Notes under the pieces: model-generated
Databases searched by the model: none
What the model was told of the DNA's origin: nothing
Seen by the model: the letters and a program-made list of their open reading frames with translations, nothing else
Program-made: the position numbers and the translations under genes
Assembly (NCBI GenBank): GCA_947179485.1
Contig: OX359247.1
Location: forward strand, 37,176,801 to 37,240,800
DNA length: 64,000 nucleotides
Direction of reading: 5' to 3'
Origin: Allacma fusca
Taxonomy: Eukaryota > Arthropoda > Collembola > Symphypleona > Sminthuridae
Shown: positions 23,685 to 34,265 of the stretch, in pieces
Layout of the letters: the number at the start of each line of letters is the position of its first letter
Numbering within the stretch: position 1 is the first letter of the stretch

Positions 23685-25676
23685 ATGGAAATTCCTGGGA
23701 GGGGTAGACCGTATAGGCATAGAAACAACAGAGGTTCAAAAAACCGAAACAGATATGGGGAAGACCCTTCAGGGATTTTCCCAAATGTGGAGAATGATAA
23801 CATGCGGACGCAAATTCTGATTGGATTGAGTGAAACGTCCAGGAGATTTCTGGACAAACCCAGAGATGAGATTTTTAAAACTTATCTCGCCCATACCAAA
23901 TCCCAGGTTTGCTCACCGCTCCAAAACTTACGGCTGCTGGAACAATTTGGATTCTCATTCAAGCAGGAGTTCTATTGTTTGAGGAGTAGCCTCGCAGCAG
24001 ATTTCCCGGATCATGCTTGCAGGATCGTAATTTATGCCTTTTGGAATACGGAGTGTATTGACTGCCGAGGTGGGGGGATAATATATAAAGCTAGTATTTG
24101 ATTACATTTTGTCGTACTTGATTCCATATTAGGTTGATCAAAATTTAACGATACTTGTTGATGTTATTTTAGGGGAAGGGGAGTCCGAGTTTGTGGTCCT
24201 GGCGAAGGAACTAGCTGCGGCAGAGCTTTGCGAACGTATTGAATCTCGTTATGATACCAAGCTTCCAGATTACAGCATCGCTAATGTTTTGCAAGTTCGG
24301 CCAGGTATTGCGGAGATGCTTGAGAAACGATGCAAGGATTATATGAAAAATCTTAATTTTGAGACCCGAATGGTTAAAAAGAACCCATCTCCTCGGAAAT
24401 ACGAATGTGTAGGGAAGATGGGGCAAGATATTGTAAAGGGTATGTTACTACATTGTATCCAAACTTACGTGAATGCTTTAAAAATATTAAAATCGTGTAT
24501 TTATTTAATTCTTGAAACAGTTCAAAACAGTCGGATTGATTCTAAAGACTAGATGCAGATTTATGAGGGTGCTTATTTAACCGTGATTTATTGTTTTTGG
24601 AATTACTTCAGCTTACGCCTACAATCCGGACATCGCTAAGTTTCTGGCTGCAAAATTGATGTACGAGAAGTTGAAATGCACCGAGGATGGGGAGGGTGTT
24701 GAAAGAGTTCAAATGGTCAACGACACTTCTGCCTCATTATCAGAAGAGCGTGCAAGCAGATATGTCCTGGTGATACTGCGTCATTTGGATTTAAGATCGG
24801 TTCCTGTAATAATTTCAAAGCTAATTTGTACAGTATTTTAAACATTAACATTAATTAGAAGAATATTGTCACTCCTCCTGATTTTTTTTACTACAGAAAC
24901 CGGACGTGAATCTGATTCCAAAGACACTGGAACTTGTTTTTACACAGGGATCGGAGCATCAGGTTAGACATCAGAATCAGGTCCGCGATAGCTCGAGTAG
25001 TGGAAGCGACGAAGTAACCTCTGAATCGATTATAGAACTCATTCCGGGTCCCAGCAGTAGTGTTGTTGTAGAACCCAAGCCAGGGCTGAACTCCGAATAT
25101 AACATTCCTCCACTGATGTCGATCCATGTCCTCCCTGAGAAGGTCAGAGTTCCAAAAATTGGGAATTTCGAAACGGAAGCGTCAGTAGAAGCTCCGCCTG
25201 AACTGACTCAAATCGCCTCGGAGAAACCCCAAGAGGAATTATCTGCAGGAACTTCAAATGAAGCTCATCCTGATCTTGACTCGGAGACAACGTACGAGGA
25301 ACCAGAGCCAGATGTTGGAATACATACTGAAGGAAAAACGCCAGAAGTATCCCAAATGACGGAGCCTTTCCAGGAGGACAAGATTGGAGTAGAAATTCCT
25401 TCAGCGTCCGATGAATCTTTCGAGACTACAGAAAACGCGACGAAAACTGTCACTGAGGACGTTACCATTCGTGCGAAGGAACAGGAAGCTCTTCGAAATT
25501 TGGTCAAATTTGTGGATGTCAATAATGATTTCTTCGAACCGACGCAGGGAAGTGTTTTGCCAGCGTGGTTGAAACCCCCTGGTGCTACTTCTCTTTGGTG
25601 GTGGCTCAGCGGTTGGGCTTTGGTCATTTATTTTGTCATCCTTCATGTATTTTTCCTCAGAGAGTGGCTCAAGTAA
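23685..25676 (+). CDS. Two dsRBD-like folds with acidic stalk and C-terminal membrane anchor
   Basis: Four exons (23685-24069, 24173-24439, 24612-24805, 24897-25676) give 541 residues. A basic RG/RN-rich N-terminus (about 1-25) precedes a first dsRBD-like fold (about 77-151: SPLQNLRLLEQFG, HACRIVIYAF, AKELAAAELCERI). A second one is at about 172-240 (PGIAEMLEKRC, RKYECVG, DIAKFLAAKLMYEKL). The helix-2 lysine motif KKxAK, which grips the RNA phosphate backbone in active dsRBDs, reads VVLAK and PDIAK, so RNA binding may be weak and the folds may serve protein contact. A long Ser/Pro/Glu-rich stalk ends in one hydrophobic helix (about 511-535) before REWLK, which is tail-anchor topology with the dsRBDs in the cytosol. 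No known protein of this architecture comes to mind. ATG 23685 is the first methionine in frame. The exon 3 donor could be CCT|GTAATA (used) or TCG|GTTCCT. Confidence 0.75.
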
Positions 25677-28357
25677 TGTTTTAACTTGCTCGAGTTCAGA
25701 GTACATTTTGGGAATGAATTAAACCTGTCATGTTGGACTATTCCTACTGTTAAAGATTCGTTCGTAAAAAAAATGACATTTTATTTAAATCTGTTTCCCT
25801 AATTACTTTTGTGTTTTTCTGTTATTGTTATTTTGTATTTTGGAATCGTTAGACTTGACGGCATTATTTATGCATTGGTTCATTAAGAATTTGTGTAGCA
25901 TTACCCCGGAATGTAATGGATTTTGATATATAGAATTTTTGGTCGATTGTAGTTATATTCGTAATTGTTTTTGTTTTGCAGTCAGGTATGAGGGGTTGGT
26001 AATGAACTCTATCCCAATCGTTTATTGGCTAGAGACAGCTCTTGTGTTTTATTGACGTTGTCCATTTAATATTCCTACGGATACTATTTTATATCCCATA
26101 TGTATTGGTCACCTTTGTGGTAATTTGAATAGATTTGTGCGCGTACATTTTAGTACCTCATTTAATTAATAAAGTTGAAGGAAATAATCCAATAAAATAT
26201 AATGTTTTGATAATTTGGAACACTCATATGTAATTATGTGTTGGGGAAATGACGGGACTTTCACTTGGACCTTATACATACTAGTGCATGTGCATTTCCC
26301 GAGTACTTTTACAAGAGAAAGATGGATGACGTAATCATTTCCTTCGAACTATATTCAGACCAAGAATCGACAGATTCTTGGTCCAGTATTCATCAGTCCT
26401 TCAACCTGTAGTAAGCCCTGTTTTTGAAACAGACTGATAAACACTACCCTTCTGATTTTTCCTCTGTAAATTAAATTCCATACTAACAAAAAAATTGCTA
26501 GCAGATTGCATAAACTTCTTCGTTGATTACGATTCGAATAAAACTTTATGGAGATTACCCCTTGAATGAGCATCCTTGCTCACCCTGAATCACCTGGTCT
26601 GTTTATTCCATGTTACAATAATTATTCAAATATAAGTCAAACAAGTGGAATTATATAAAGGTCGACGGGTACTAGCAAGGACAGCACTAAATATTTAGAC
26701 AATATTACAAAATGCTATGAATTGTGAAGCCTGGTCTCAATGAAGAATATTAATTGGACACATGCTATAAGCAGCAATCATCCCCCCCCTCCCCCCAGAA
26801 ATTGTTAGAATTTAGGGCGCAGCCTGCCATTGACAGTAACGACAGTGAATGGAGATGATATATTTTAACTTTTTAAAGGTACTATTTTCACAGGAGCTTC
26901 TTTTCAAAAAAATGCTTTTTAGAATTTACCCAACGACAACGACTCTGCAGTTTGCATTTCCTATAATTTATACAAAAGACCCTTTATACTACTTTCTCTG
27001 TAGGAGCCAATAGTTCCCCCTGTACTGGAATGTTAACTTGGTATTAATTTGCTCCTTTTATGTGGGGGGCCATTCAAGATTTAATTACGGGCACCTTTGG
27101 GTGAGTGTCAAACCATATAATAGTAGCTTGGCTGTGGATACGGGCAAGATAATTAGCCCGTTTCCATTTTTTTTTTGTGTACTACATTCTTGTTTTTTCC
27201 CTAGTAAAAAAATATACTTGACTGTTAAAAGGTCAAAAGGACTTCAATGGATGTTGTTGTAGGGATAGTTACATTTAACGGCTTTAACCGCAGAGTCGAC
27301 ATGAGTCATAGTCATGAGGAGACTTCAAGCGAGGCGAACTCAAGCACTGGTTCACACTGTCTGACACTTTTGCATGCTACAAGCTACAAGACTAAGACTC
27401 CTCCAACTCCAACTCCAACATTGTACTGTGTGCATAGGCCAAGTTGATCTACTACAAAGTGTTCCTTTCTCATTGCCAGGCTCGGAGGACCCAAAGGCTT
27501 ATCTTATCAGTTTTTGGAGGGAATCCTTGCATTGTAATGTTTTTTCAATAATAATTGAATTTCCGACTTCTCCTGTACTTACATAATACAAATGTCAGTT
27601 TGTACATAAATAAATACAGCCACTTTTTACAGTGTACTGTAGTGTTTAAAAATAAGTGTGGCTACTGACTGCATGCAGTATGTCGTTCTTCCAGTTTAGT
27701 ATTAAATTCTAACGAATTCAACTGACACAGTCAAAGTGTCTCTCTCCGGACGCATGCAAAATAAATAACAATAATTTTAAATTTAAAGCACGATAAATAA
27801 TTACTACTCCGAACCCAGTCTTCCATTGTAATAGCACGGGATGGTAATAACTAAACTGGAGGAAAGGTAATAATTGATTCCACTGAAAATTAATATTCTT
27901 TGAAGGTGGATAATAATTATTGTATTCCTTTCTTGGTAGAAGTAATTAGACGGGGTTTGCAATATATTTAATTGTATTCTGGAATTTATTGTAAATTCAT
28001 AAAAGCTGTGGTAGTCAAATATATTTAGCATGAGTCATGAGTCGTGAGTCTTCGTTTTTCCCACCACGAGAAAAATTTTGACGTGGATTATTATTTGGTA
28101 ATAATTAGACGGTAGTAGTTGTTGATTTGATTTGTTAGAGAAGCTTGTGTTGGATTTGGGTTTTATTGTAGTTAAGTTATTATTGCTTAATGCTTAGTTG
28201 AGTTTTTTTAACATGTGAATCATTGTACTATTGTTTTAGCCTTGGCTGCAAAAATTTCAACGTACTGACATTGACAAAGCTGAGAACAAGTTTTTGCAGA
28301 GCTGGGATTGAGGATTGTCGAGGAGCTGTGTGAGCTTTTAGTGTTCCGCAAGGCCTA
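25677..28357. other. Intergenic and 3' UTR, no gene recognised
   Basis: About 2.7 kb. An AATAAA at 26168-26173 may end the dsRBD transcript. A C-rich tract lies near 26782-26798. A TTTTAG acceptor-like site ending at 28239 may join a 5' leader exon to the BolA-like transcript. No coding frame with a domain was seen. Confidence 0.5.
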
Positions 28358-28996
28358 ATGGATCGCGATGAGGACATTTATGCGGCGGCTGAGAGACAGT
28401 TAACTCTTTTGGAGGAGAAGCTGAACGCGGCTGAGGGTGGACTTTTCAGTGTGAAGAACGTCCTCACGACAACCAAGAGCAATTTATCCACTTTGGACTG
28501 CATCACGAAGGAGGCCAGAATCAAGAAGAACTTCCGTGTTGAAGGAAGTGCCTTACAAGTCAGCAACGGAGACTTCACCTCTGGTTTGGCGAACCAACAG
28601 GAGACTGATGTGGCAAGAGATATTCAGGAAGTTCTAGAGAAACAATTTTGTCCGACGGAGCTGGTAACGACTGAATTTGGGATTTGATTTTTCTTTTATG
28701 TGATCTGGTTTACATAAGAAAGGCTATATTCTAATTATATGCGATTGTTTGGTGCGATTTGAGCGATAACTTTATGTTCTTTTGTGTAGGTTGTTGAAGT
28801 TGTGGGTTCGTTTGGCGGCAGAGCTAAAGTTGATATTGTCATTGTGTCGGAGCAATTTGAGCGAGTGGGGTTGAACAAGAGACATAAGTTGATTGAGGCG
28901 GCAGTTAAAAGTATCTTCAACTACGAAAATCGAATTCATTCAGTTGAAATTTCAAGGGCATTAGATTCGAGCCAGTACAAAGCACGAGTGGCTTAA
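28358..28996 (+). CDS. BolA-like protein with long N-terminal extension
   Basis: Exons 28358-28663 and 28790-28996 (phase 0, GAGCTG|GTAACG and TTGTGTAG) give 170 residues. The C-terminal 80 or so residues match the BolA fold: PTELVVEVVGSF, then VDIVIVSEQFE, the helix LNKRHKLIEAAVKSIF and VHSVEI-like IHSVEI. BolA proteins work with monothiol glutaredoxins in iron-sulfur cluster handling and iron signalling. The conserved RH of the helix (a metal-ligand position in BolA-glutaredoxin complexes) is present. The usual ESxxH loop reads VGSFGG without histidine. The first 85 or so residues, helical and charged with no clear mitochondrial presequence, are not part of the family domain. It lies 105 bp upstream of mevalonate kinase on the same strand. 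Which BolA subgroup it belongs to is unclear. Confidence 0.72.
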
Positions 28997-29101
28997 GTTT
29001 GTTGCTCTGGTTCCTTGTTTAGTTTTGATTTAAAGTTACCTCTTCCTAATATATATTATTACATTAGAGCTTAGATTTAAATTTTAGTTCAAAATAAGAA
29101 A

Positions 29102-30500
29102 ATGTCTGGAAAAATAACAGTATCTGCTCCTGGAAAGGTTATTCTTCATGGAGAGCATGCTGTAGTGCATTTTAAGAAGGCCATTGCGGTCAGTGTTGGC
29201 TTGTACACTACTGTGGAGGTCCAACCGTTGAATTCGGACAGAGTTACTTTCCAGTTTCCAGCTATTGCACTTGATGTTTCCTTGAGTTTTGATCATATTC
29301 GGGAGTTACAAGCCAGTGTCGGAATTGATTACAGGTGGGTGATATACGAGCGTTAAAACATTATTAAATATTATTTCGGCAATAATTATTATAATAATTA
29401 TTATATTTGTTTTATTTATCACAGATATTCTCGTCTGGATGCCCACAAGAAGATTCCTCTGGAGCCTGCATCTGTAGCAGTAATTCAAGATTTTGTTAAA
29501 ACCATGAACTTGATTCCTCCGAGTTCAGAAGCCGCAGGAGCACAGGCTAAGGCCGCTGAGGCTTTTCTTGGCCTTTATTTAGCCATATTTGAAGAACCTA
29601 CTGCGCTGTTGTTTAATTGCCAAACGGAGTTACCGGTCGGAGCAGGGCTTGGAAGTTCTGCGTCATTTGCTGCTTCCCTTGTGGGAGGAATGCTTCAAAT
29701 TTCTGGAAAGATATCTGAGGATTTTTCTTTGGGGGATCTGGAAAAGGTCCGTAGGCACGCTGATTCAAATTTACAAATTGTCAAATAAATTATTGTTAAA
29801 TAATAGAATTACTGGATTAATTAATAGATCAACCGCTGGGCATTCTTCAGTGAGAAGTTTGTACACGGTTCCCCAAGTGGAATTGATAACCACGTCACTA
29901 CTTACGGTGGAGCAGTGGTTTTCCAGCGAGGAGAAGGTGGCAAAGAAGAAACTACTGAGAATATCATCTGTCCCGAAATCCGAGCATTGCTTGTTAATAC
30001 TAAAGTGGCCAGGTCAACCAGTGCTATTATACAAAAAGTAATGTGAATTTGTTTTTCTCAAAGTGTGTTTGTATTTCTCAAGTAAACTAACCTAACAATA
30101 ATTTCACTATTTGAACTTTCAGACAAACCAACTAAGACAGGAAAATCTCGAGAAGTGGCAGAAAATAATGGATGATATTGGAACTCTTGTAGAACAGGCT
30201 GTAGAAGGATTTCGAAAAAATTCTGTGCAAGCAGAATTAATTCAGAAGAACCACGAACTTCTCCAGCAACTAGGAGTTTCTCATCCAGCTCTGGATAAAA
30301 TTATTGACTTAGCTCAACTATTTGGTTACTCGGGCAAACTCACTGGTGCTGGCGGCGGGGGTTGTGCTTTTATTTATATTCCAGATAGCACTTCTCAAAA
30401 ATCGGAAGAATCTTTAAATAGCCTTAAAAATTCTTTGACAGAAGCTGGATTTTTGTTCTGGGACACAAAGTTAGGGAGCCGGGGTGTTCGTTCTCTGTAA
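29102..30500 (+). CDS. MVK: Mevalonate kinase
   Basis: Four exons (29102-29334, 29425-29746, 29828-30037, 30123-30500) give 380 residues, near the usual 390. It phosphorylates mevalonate to 5-phosphomevalonate with ATP in the isoprenoid pathway, which in arthropods feeds juvenile hormone, ubiquinone, dolichol and prenylation rather than sterols. Visible GHMP-kinase motifs: PGKVILHGEHAVV near residue 9; the ATP-binding loop PVGAGLGSSASFA in exon 2; HGSPSGIDNHVTTYGG in exon 3, containing the catalytic aspartate; and KLTGAGGGGCAF near residue 350. ATG 29102 is set by the motif spacing. Introns are phase 2, 0 and 0. It faces the D-amino-acid oxidase gene tail to tail with 267 bp between. Confidence 0.95.
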
Positions 30501-30562
30501 TTAAATTACTCCATACGCCAATTATCGTTATAATGTTACAAAGAGCGATTTTTTTAGGATAA

Positions 30563-30568
30563 TTTATT
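30563..30568 (-). terminator. Candidate poly(A) signal of the oxidase gene
   Basis: AATAAA on the minus strand, 200 bp beyond the oxidase stop codon. It lies within the short convergent interval after the mevalonate kinase stop. Confidence 0.4.
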
Positions 30569-30767
30569 CATGTAAATTACTATATTGTAATTACTGCTTT
30601 TCAAACTAGTGTCATATTTTAATGAAAAGAAATGATTAAACATTGTTGTCATCGTACATTCGACAGTACTAACTTCATCATTATTCGGTTTTCATGTATT
30701 ACTTACAACCGTTTATTTGGTACATTAATTTTATATCTCGTTAAATGTCCAATGCATCAGGTGCCTT

Positions 30768-32362
30768 TTAGATCTTAGATCTCCAAAGTTTCCAAATACC
30801 ACGATGTGACTCAGTAAACGTTTTGACAGAGTATTTACAAGAGCCGGGTGCAAAAGTTACTCCATAACCGCCATGACCATAATTATGAATCACCTGTAAT
30901 ACAAAACATTTAGGGTGAGCTATTATCCATCTTTTTTTAAACCACCTTCTTTAAGATACGTTATTCCAGTGAGATTGAGCATCAACATCCAACCTTCAGT
31001 TGCTTGCTTCCGTCCTTTATAATTTCCAGCTCGGACCTCACACCTCCATCTCTATAGGGTCGAAGTCCCACCCATTCCCGGACAATATCACTTCGCTTAA
31101 GATTTGGTAGAAGCTGAGTGGCCCTTTCCCAAATTCCTGCGGAGTCATGAGGATCAACTTGCAAATTGTAGTTGTCAAACTGTCTTGTTCCTCCCAGAGT
31201 TACAGTATTCATGCCGGGGATGATGTACGTATCGGAATTTGAATAGAAAAACATTTTTATCCACGGTGCTTTAACCTATAAGATACAAAGATCTATATAA
31301 TTACCTTTAGTTACGTTTATTTGTGCGCTACACTGCAGGATTTCAAATTCAAATTAAATTTTTTGTTGGCTTATTTGGAAAATTACTTTATAAACTTGTC
31401 CCCGAATAGGCACAACTTTGTCGTCTGCACACAACCATTTGGACCCAAGCCCAGTGCAATTGAAAATATAGTCGTATTTTCCTAGCTCCTTGAAGTTATT
31501 CAACTTGGTTTGGTAAATCTTCACACGACCATCAATTCTTAATGCATGCAATAATTTATTTTTCATTAATTTGTGCTATCTGCGGAAAAACTCTGTATAC
31601 GCCTTAGGCTTAGGAAAGTGAAAGTAAAATGGTTTTTCTACAGCTTCTCACTTTGCTCGGAGGTACTTCAAATGAAATTGCGAGTCCACAACGAGGGTTG
31701 AAAAGTAGGACCCGTATTTCCAATCCCCTGGGCATATTTTCAGTTCATCCTCCGTTGCCGAGCGGTAGGTTGGGACAACGTCACTTAAGAGATCATTCTG
31801 CAAGTTCAATTATGCACTACAATCAGGAACCAGAGCACTACTGTCTAGTAGTCACACTAGTTTTGATTTCCCTTCTTTGTCAGCAATTGATATGTCATCT
31901 CTGAAAATGTATGCCTACCTTTGTCAAGTCACTCTCTGAGGAAAACATATAGCCCGAAACTGACTTGATACCATGTAAGGACGGAGCCTCACTTGATGCA
32001 CACACAGCATTGTAATAGTCCCAAGAATCTTTCAGCCAGGTTCTGAGAGCAAATAAATTGTAAATAATTTTGGTACAGTTTTATTAAGTTATTTATATTG
32101 TTTATAGATTATTATTACATGCATATAAGCATTTCAAGTATCTAATTAAAAAGCAAAATATTTACTTTCTAATAGCGCCGGTTGTGTCACCCACTACAGA
32201 GAAACCTCCACCAGGTCTGAAAATCCCTGCCGCGCCATTACTTGTCGTATCCTCTCCGAACTTATCCGAGACTATGGTCACGTCTGCCGACGGGTACTGT
32301 GCCAGGAGTTCACTGGCAGTAGATAAACCTATAATACCCGAGCCCACAACGCAGAATTTCAT
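30768..32362 (-). CDS. FAD-dependent D-aspartate / D-amino-acid oxidase, peroxisomal
   Basis: Exons 32362-32166, 32042-31919, 31797-31652, about 31575/31537-31387, 31275-30994 and 30893-30768. It oxidises D-amino acids to imino acids with H2O2 release. N-terminal dinucleotide fold GSGIIGLSTASELL; then TSNGAAGIFRPG; later FNCTGLGSKWL, PIRGQVYKV, MNTVTLGGTRQF, the arginine of GLRPYRDGGVR (substrate carboxylate) and NYGHGGYGVT. The C-terminus SKI is a variant PTS1 peroxisomal signal. The weak point is exon 4. Exon 3 ends in phase 2 (GCAAA|GTGAGA), but the best-aligned start of exon 4 (KNKLLHALR) has no AG acceptor in the required phase. The acceptor TTAAG at 31538 keeps frame (341 residues in total, family length) but drops a helix turn. 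Sequence error, odd splicing or a splice mutation are all possible. D-aspartate versus neutral D-amino-acid specificity cannot be told reliably. Confidence 0.85.
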
Positions 32363-33259
32363 AGTGTCTGTATACAGGTTCTATAAAGTTTCTCACGTCT
32401 GACTACACGGAGTTGAGTTCTAATCTTACTCATAGAGCACAAGAACCAACTAGAGTCGAAATATGTGTTCCCAGTTATCTCAAGGTCACTCACACTGTAT
32501 TTTCAGAACCCTAAATGTCTTTATCACAAATTTCCTGACCCTTCAACCTTACTATCCCAGGTTTCCTATCAGCTTTTAAACTGTATCTGTTGAGTCAAAT
32601 TACAAAATGTTTCATCAGAATAACAAATACTGAGAGAGTATAAACGCAAGTTTAAGTTCTAGTACTAGCACTCGTGCACACCGGAGGTTTTACAGACTAT
32701 TGAATGACTGTTGTGATACGGCAAGGGAGAAGTGAAACCTGCGTTGAATGCTACGAAAGCTTTTCGTATACTTATACCGTTTAGTTTAGTCTTATTCGGC
32801 CATTAAAAATATTTTTCTTCAAAATTTGGACTTCTTAACATTTTTTATAAAGTTGTAAATTTTAACATGTATAATCACTTTCATGCATCAAATTACTATC
32901 CCGGCAGTATTCATAAATTATCATTCCTAAAATGCTAATGCTAAAATGGGTAATGTACTGAAGAAGATTAATCTTAACTAAATGGAGTTTAAATTAATAT
33001 TTATGGACTAAAACACGTGTAGGTGATTAATGTTTTCAAATTAAGGTCTATATTCCGTTCAAATACTGGAATGATAGACTTGATAGCAGTTGGCTTGAAT
33101 TTCTGAGTTCCTGCTGGCAGTAATATATTTATTCATTCATTGAAAGAATATGAAGAAAAGTTTATCCATATCCCTGTGAGGAGAAGAATTATTGAAGTAC
33201 GATTGTAATGCCATAAAAACTTTGTATCCACCCTACCATCCTAGACAAATATTCAATTT
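32363..33259. other. Intergenic, no gene recognised
   Basis: About 900 bp upstream of the oxidase gene, AT-rich, with no supported coding frame or repeat. Confidence 0.5.
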
Positions 33260-34265
33260 CTCCATGTTGGAGCAAATTTTCTTCCAGATTTGTTTTTATT
33301 TGTTGCGGATTATTATTTCTTTCACCTGTGTAGCTCAAAAATTGTGGACATAGCGGCCAAAGATGTGGAGCAAAGTCGGGGTTTTTTTTTGAGAAAAGCA
33401 AATATTTGGCGGTTTTTGTATTTGTACTTGTCATACATTTTATCAAAATAACTTTTGATGCTTATTTCAAGGAAAATGCGTTGAGAATTGTGGGTGTGAT
33501 TCTTGAAAACACACCAAGGTCAAGGAAATTCATTTTCAGGAGCAAAAGTTAAAAAGATACGGAAAAGGAAGAATTTCGTATCTCGCCTTTTTAATGGACG
33601 GTCTGGTGTTCCCAGAAAAATTACAGAACGCTGTTTTTGTAGACAATTTCACAGGGATTTATTTAAAGCTAATATCTTCCTCTGTCAAAAATTGCAGTTT
33701 TAGGAGCTAACAATGTAAACCAGCGTTGAAACAAAGAAAAAAACATCTTTTTAGCAACTCTTCAAAACAATTCAGTCTTTGCGTCACATTGTTAGCTCCT
33801 GACTCCGGAACTTTTGACTGAAGATGTTATTAGCCTCAAATGAAATTCTCTTAAGGTTTACTAGAAGCACAGCGTTCCAACAAATTTTTGGGAACTCTAA
33901 ACTGGCCATCAAAAAATCGTAAAATAAGAAATTCGTGCTTTTCCACATCTTTCTAACTTTTGCTCCTTTAGATTAATTGCCCTAACCTTACCATGTTTTC
34001 ACGGGTCATTGAACCAAATTTTCAAAAAAGGGTCTTGCGGGACAGTTCTCCGAGAAACCAGTGAATTTATTTTAGAAAAGCGACAAAAGTTATTTTGGCA
34101 AAATATTGAAATACAAAATAAATTCAAAAACTGTCAAAAATTTGCTCGAAAAATCCTAACTTTGTTCTACATCTTTGACCGCTGTATTCATTCTGAGTTT
34201 TTGAGTTGTTACAAGGATGAAACAAATAAAGAAACGTCTGGAAGAAAATTTGCTCCGATGTGAGG
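33260..34265. mobile_element. Foldback/MITE-like element with about 450-bp inverted arms
   Basis: The left arm (about 33260-33715) and right arm (about 33785-34265) are imperfect inverted copies around a loop of about 70 bp. Paired landmarks: GGAGCAAATTTTCTTCCAGA near 33268 against its complement near 34230; AAAATAACTTTTG near 33444 against its complement near 34088; GGAGCAAAAGTTA near 33538 against its complement near 33958; and GGAGCTAACAATGT near 33702 against ACATTGTTAGCTCC near 33787. Similarity may continue a few dozen bases outward. No transposase frame. Short frames on both strands here are by-products of the palindrome. Target duplication and superfamily were not determined. Confidence 0.75.

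Noticed and set aside
33084..34263. Several 60-85-residue frames on both strands near 33.2-34.2 kb
   Set aside because: They fall within the arms of a palindromic element and mirror each other; they share no domain.
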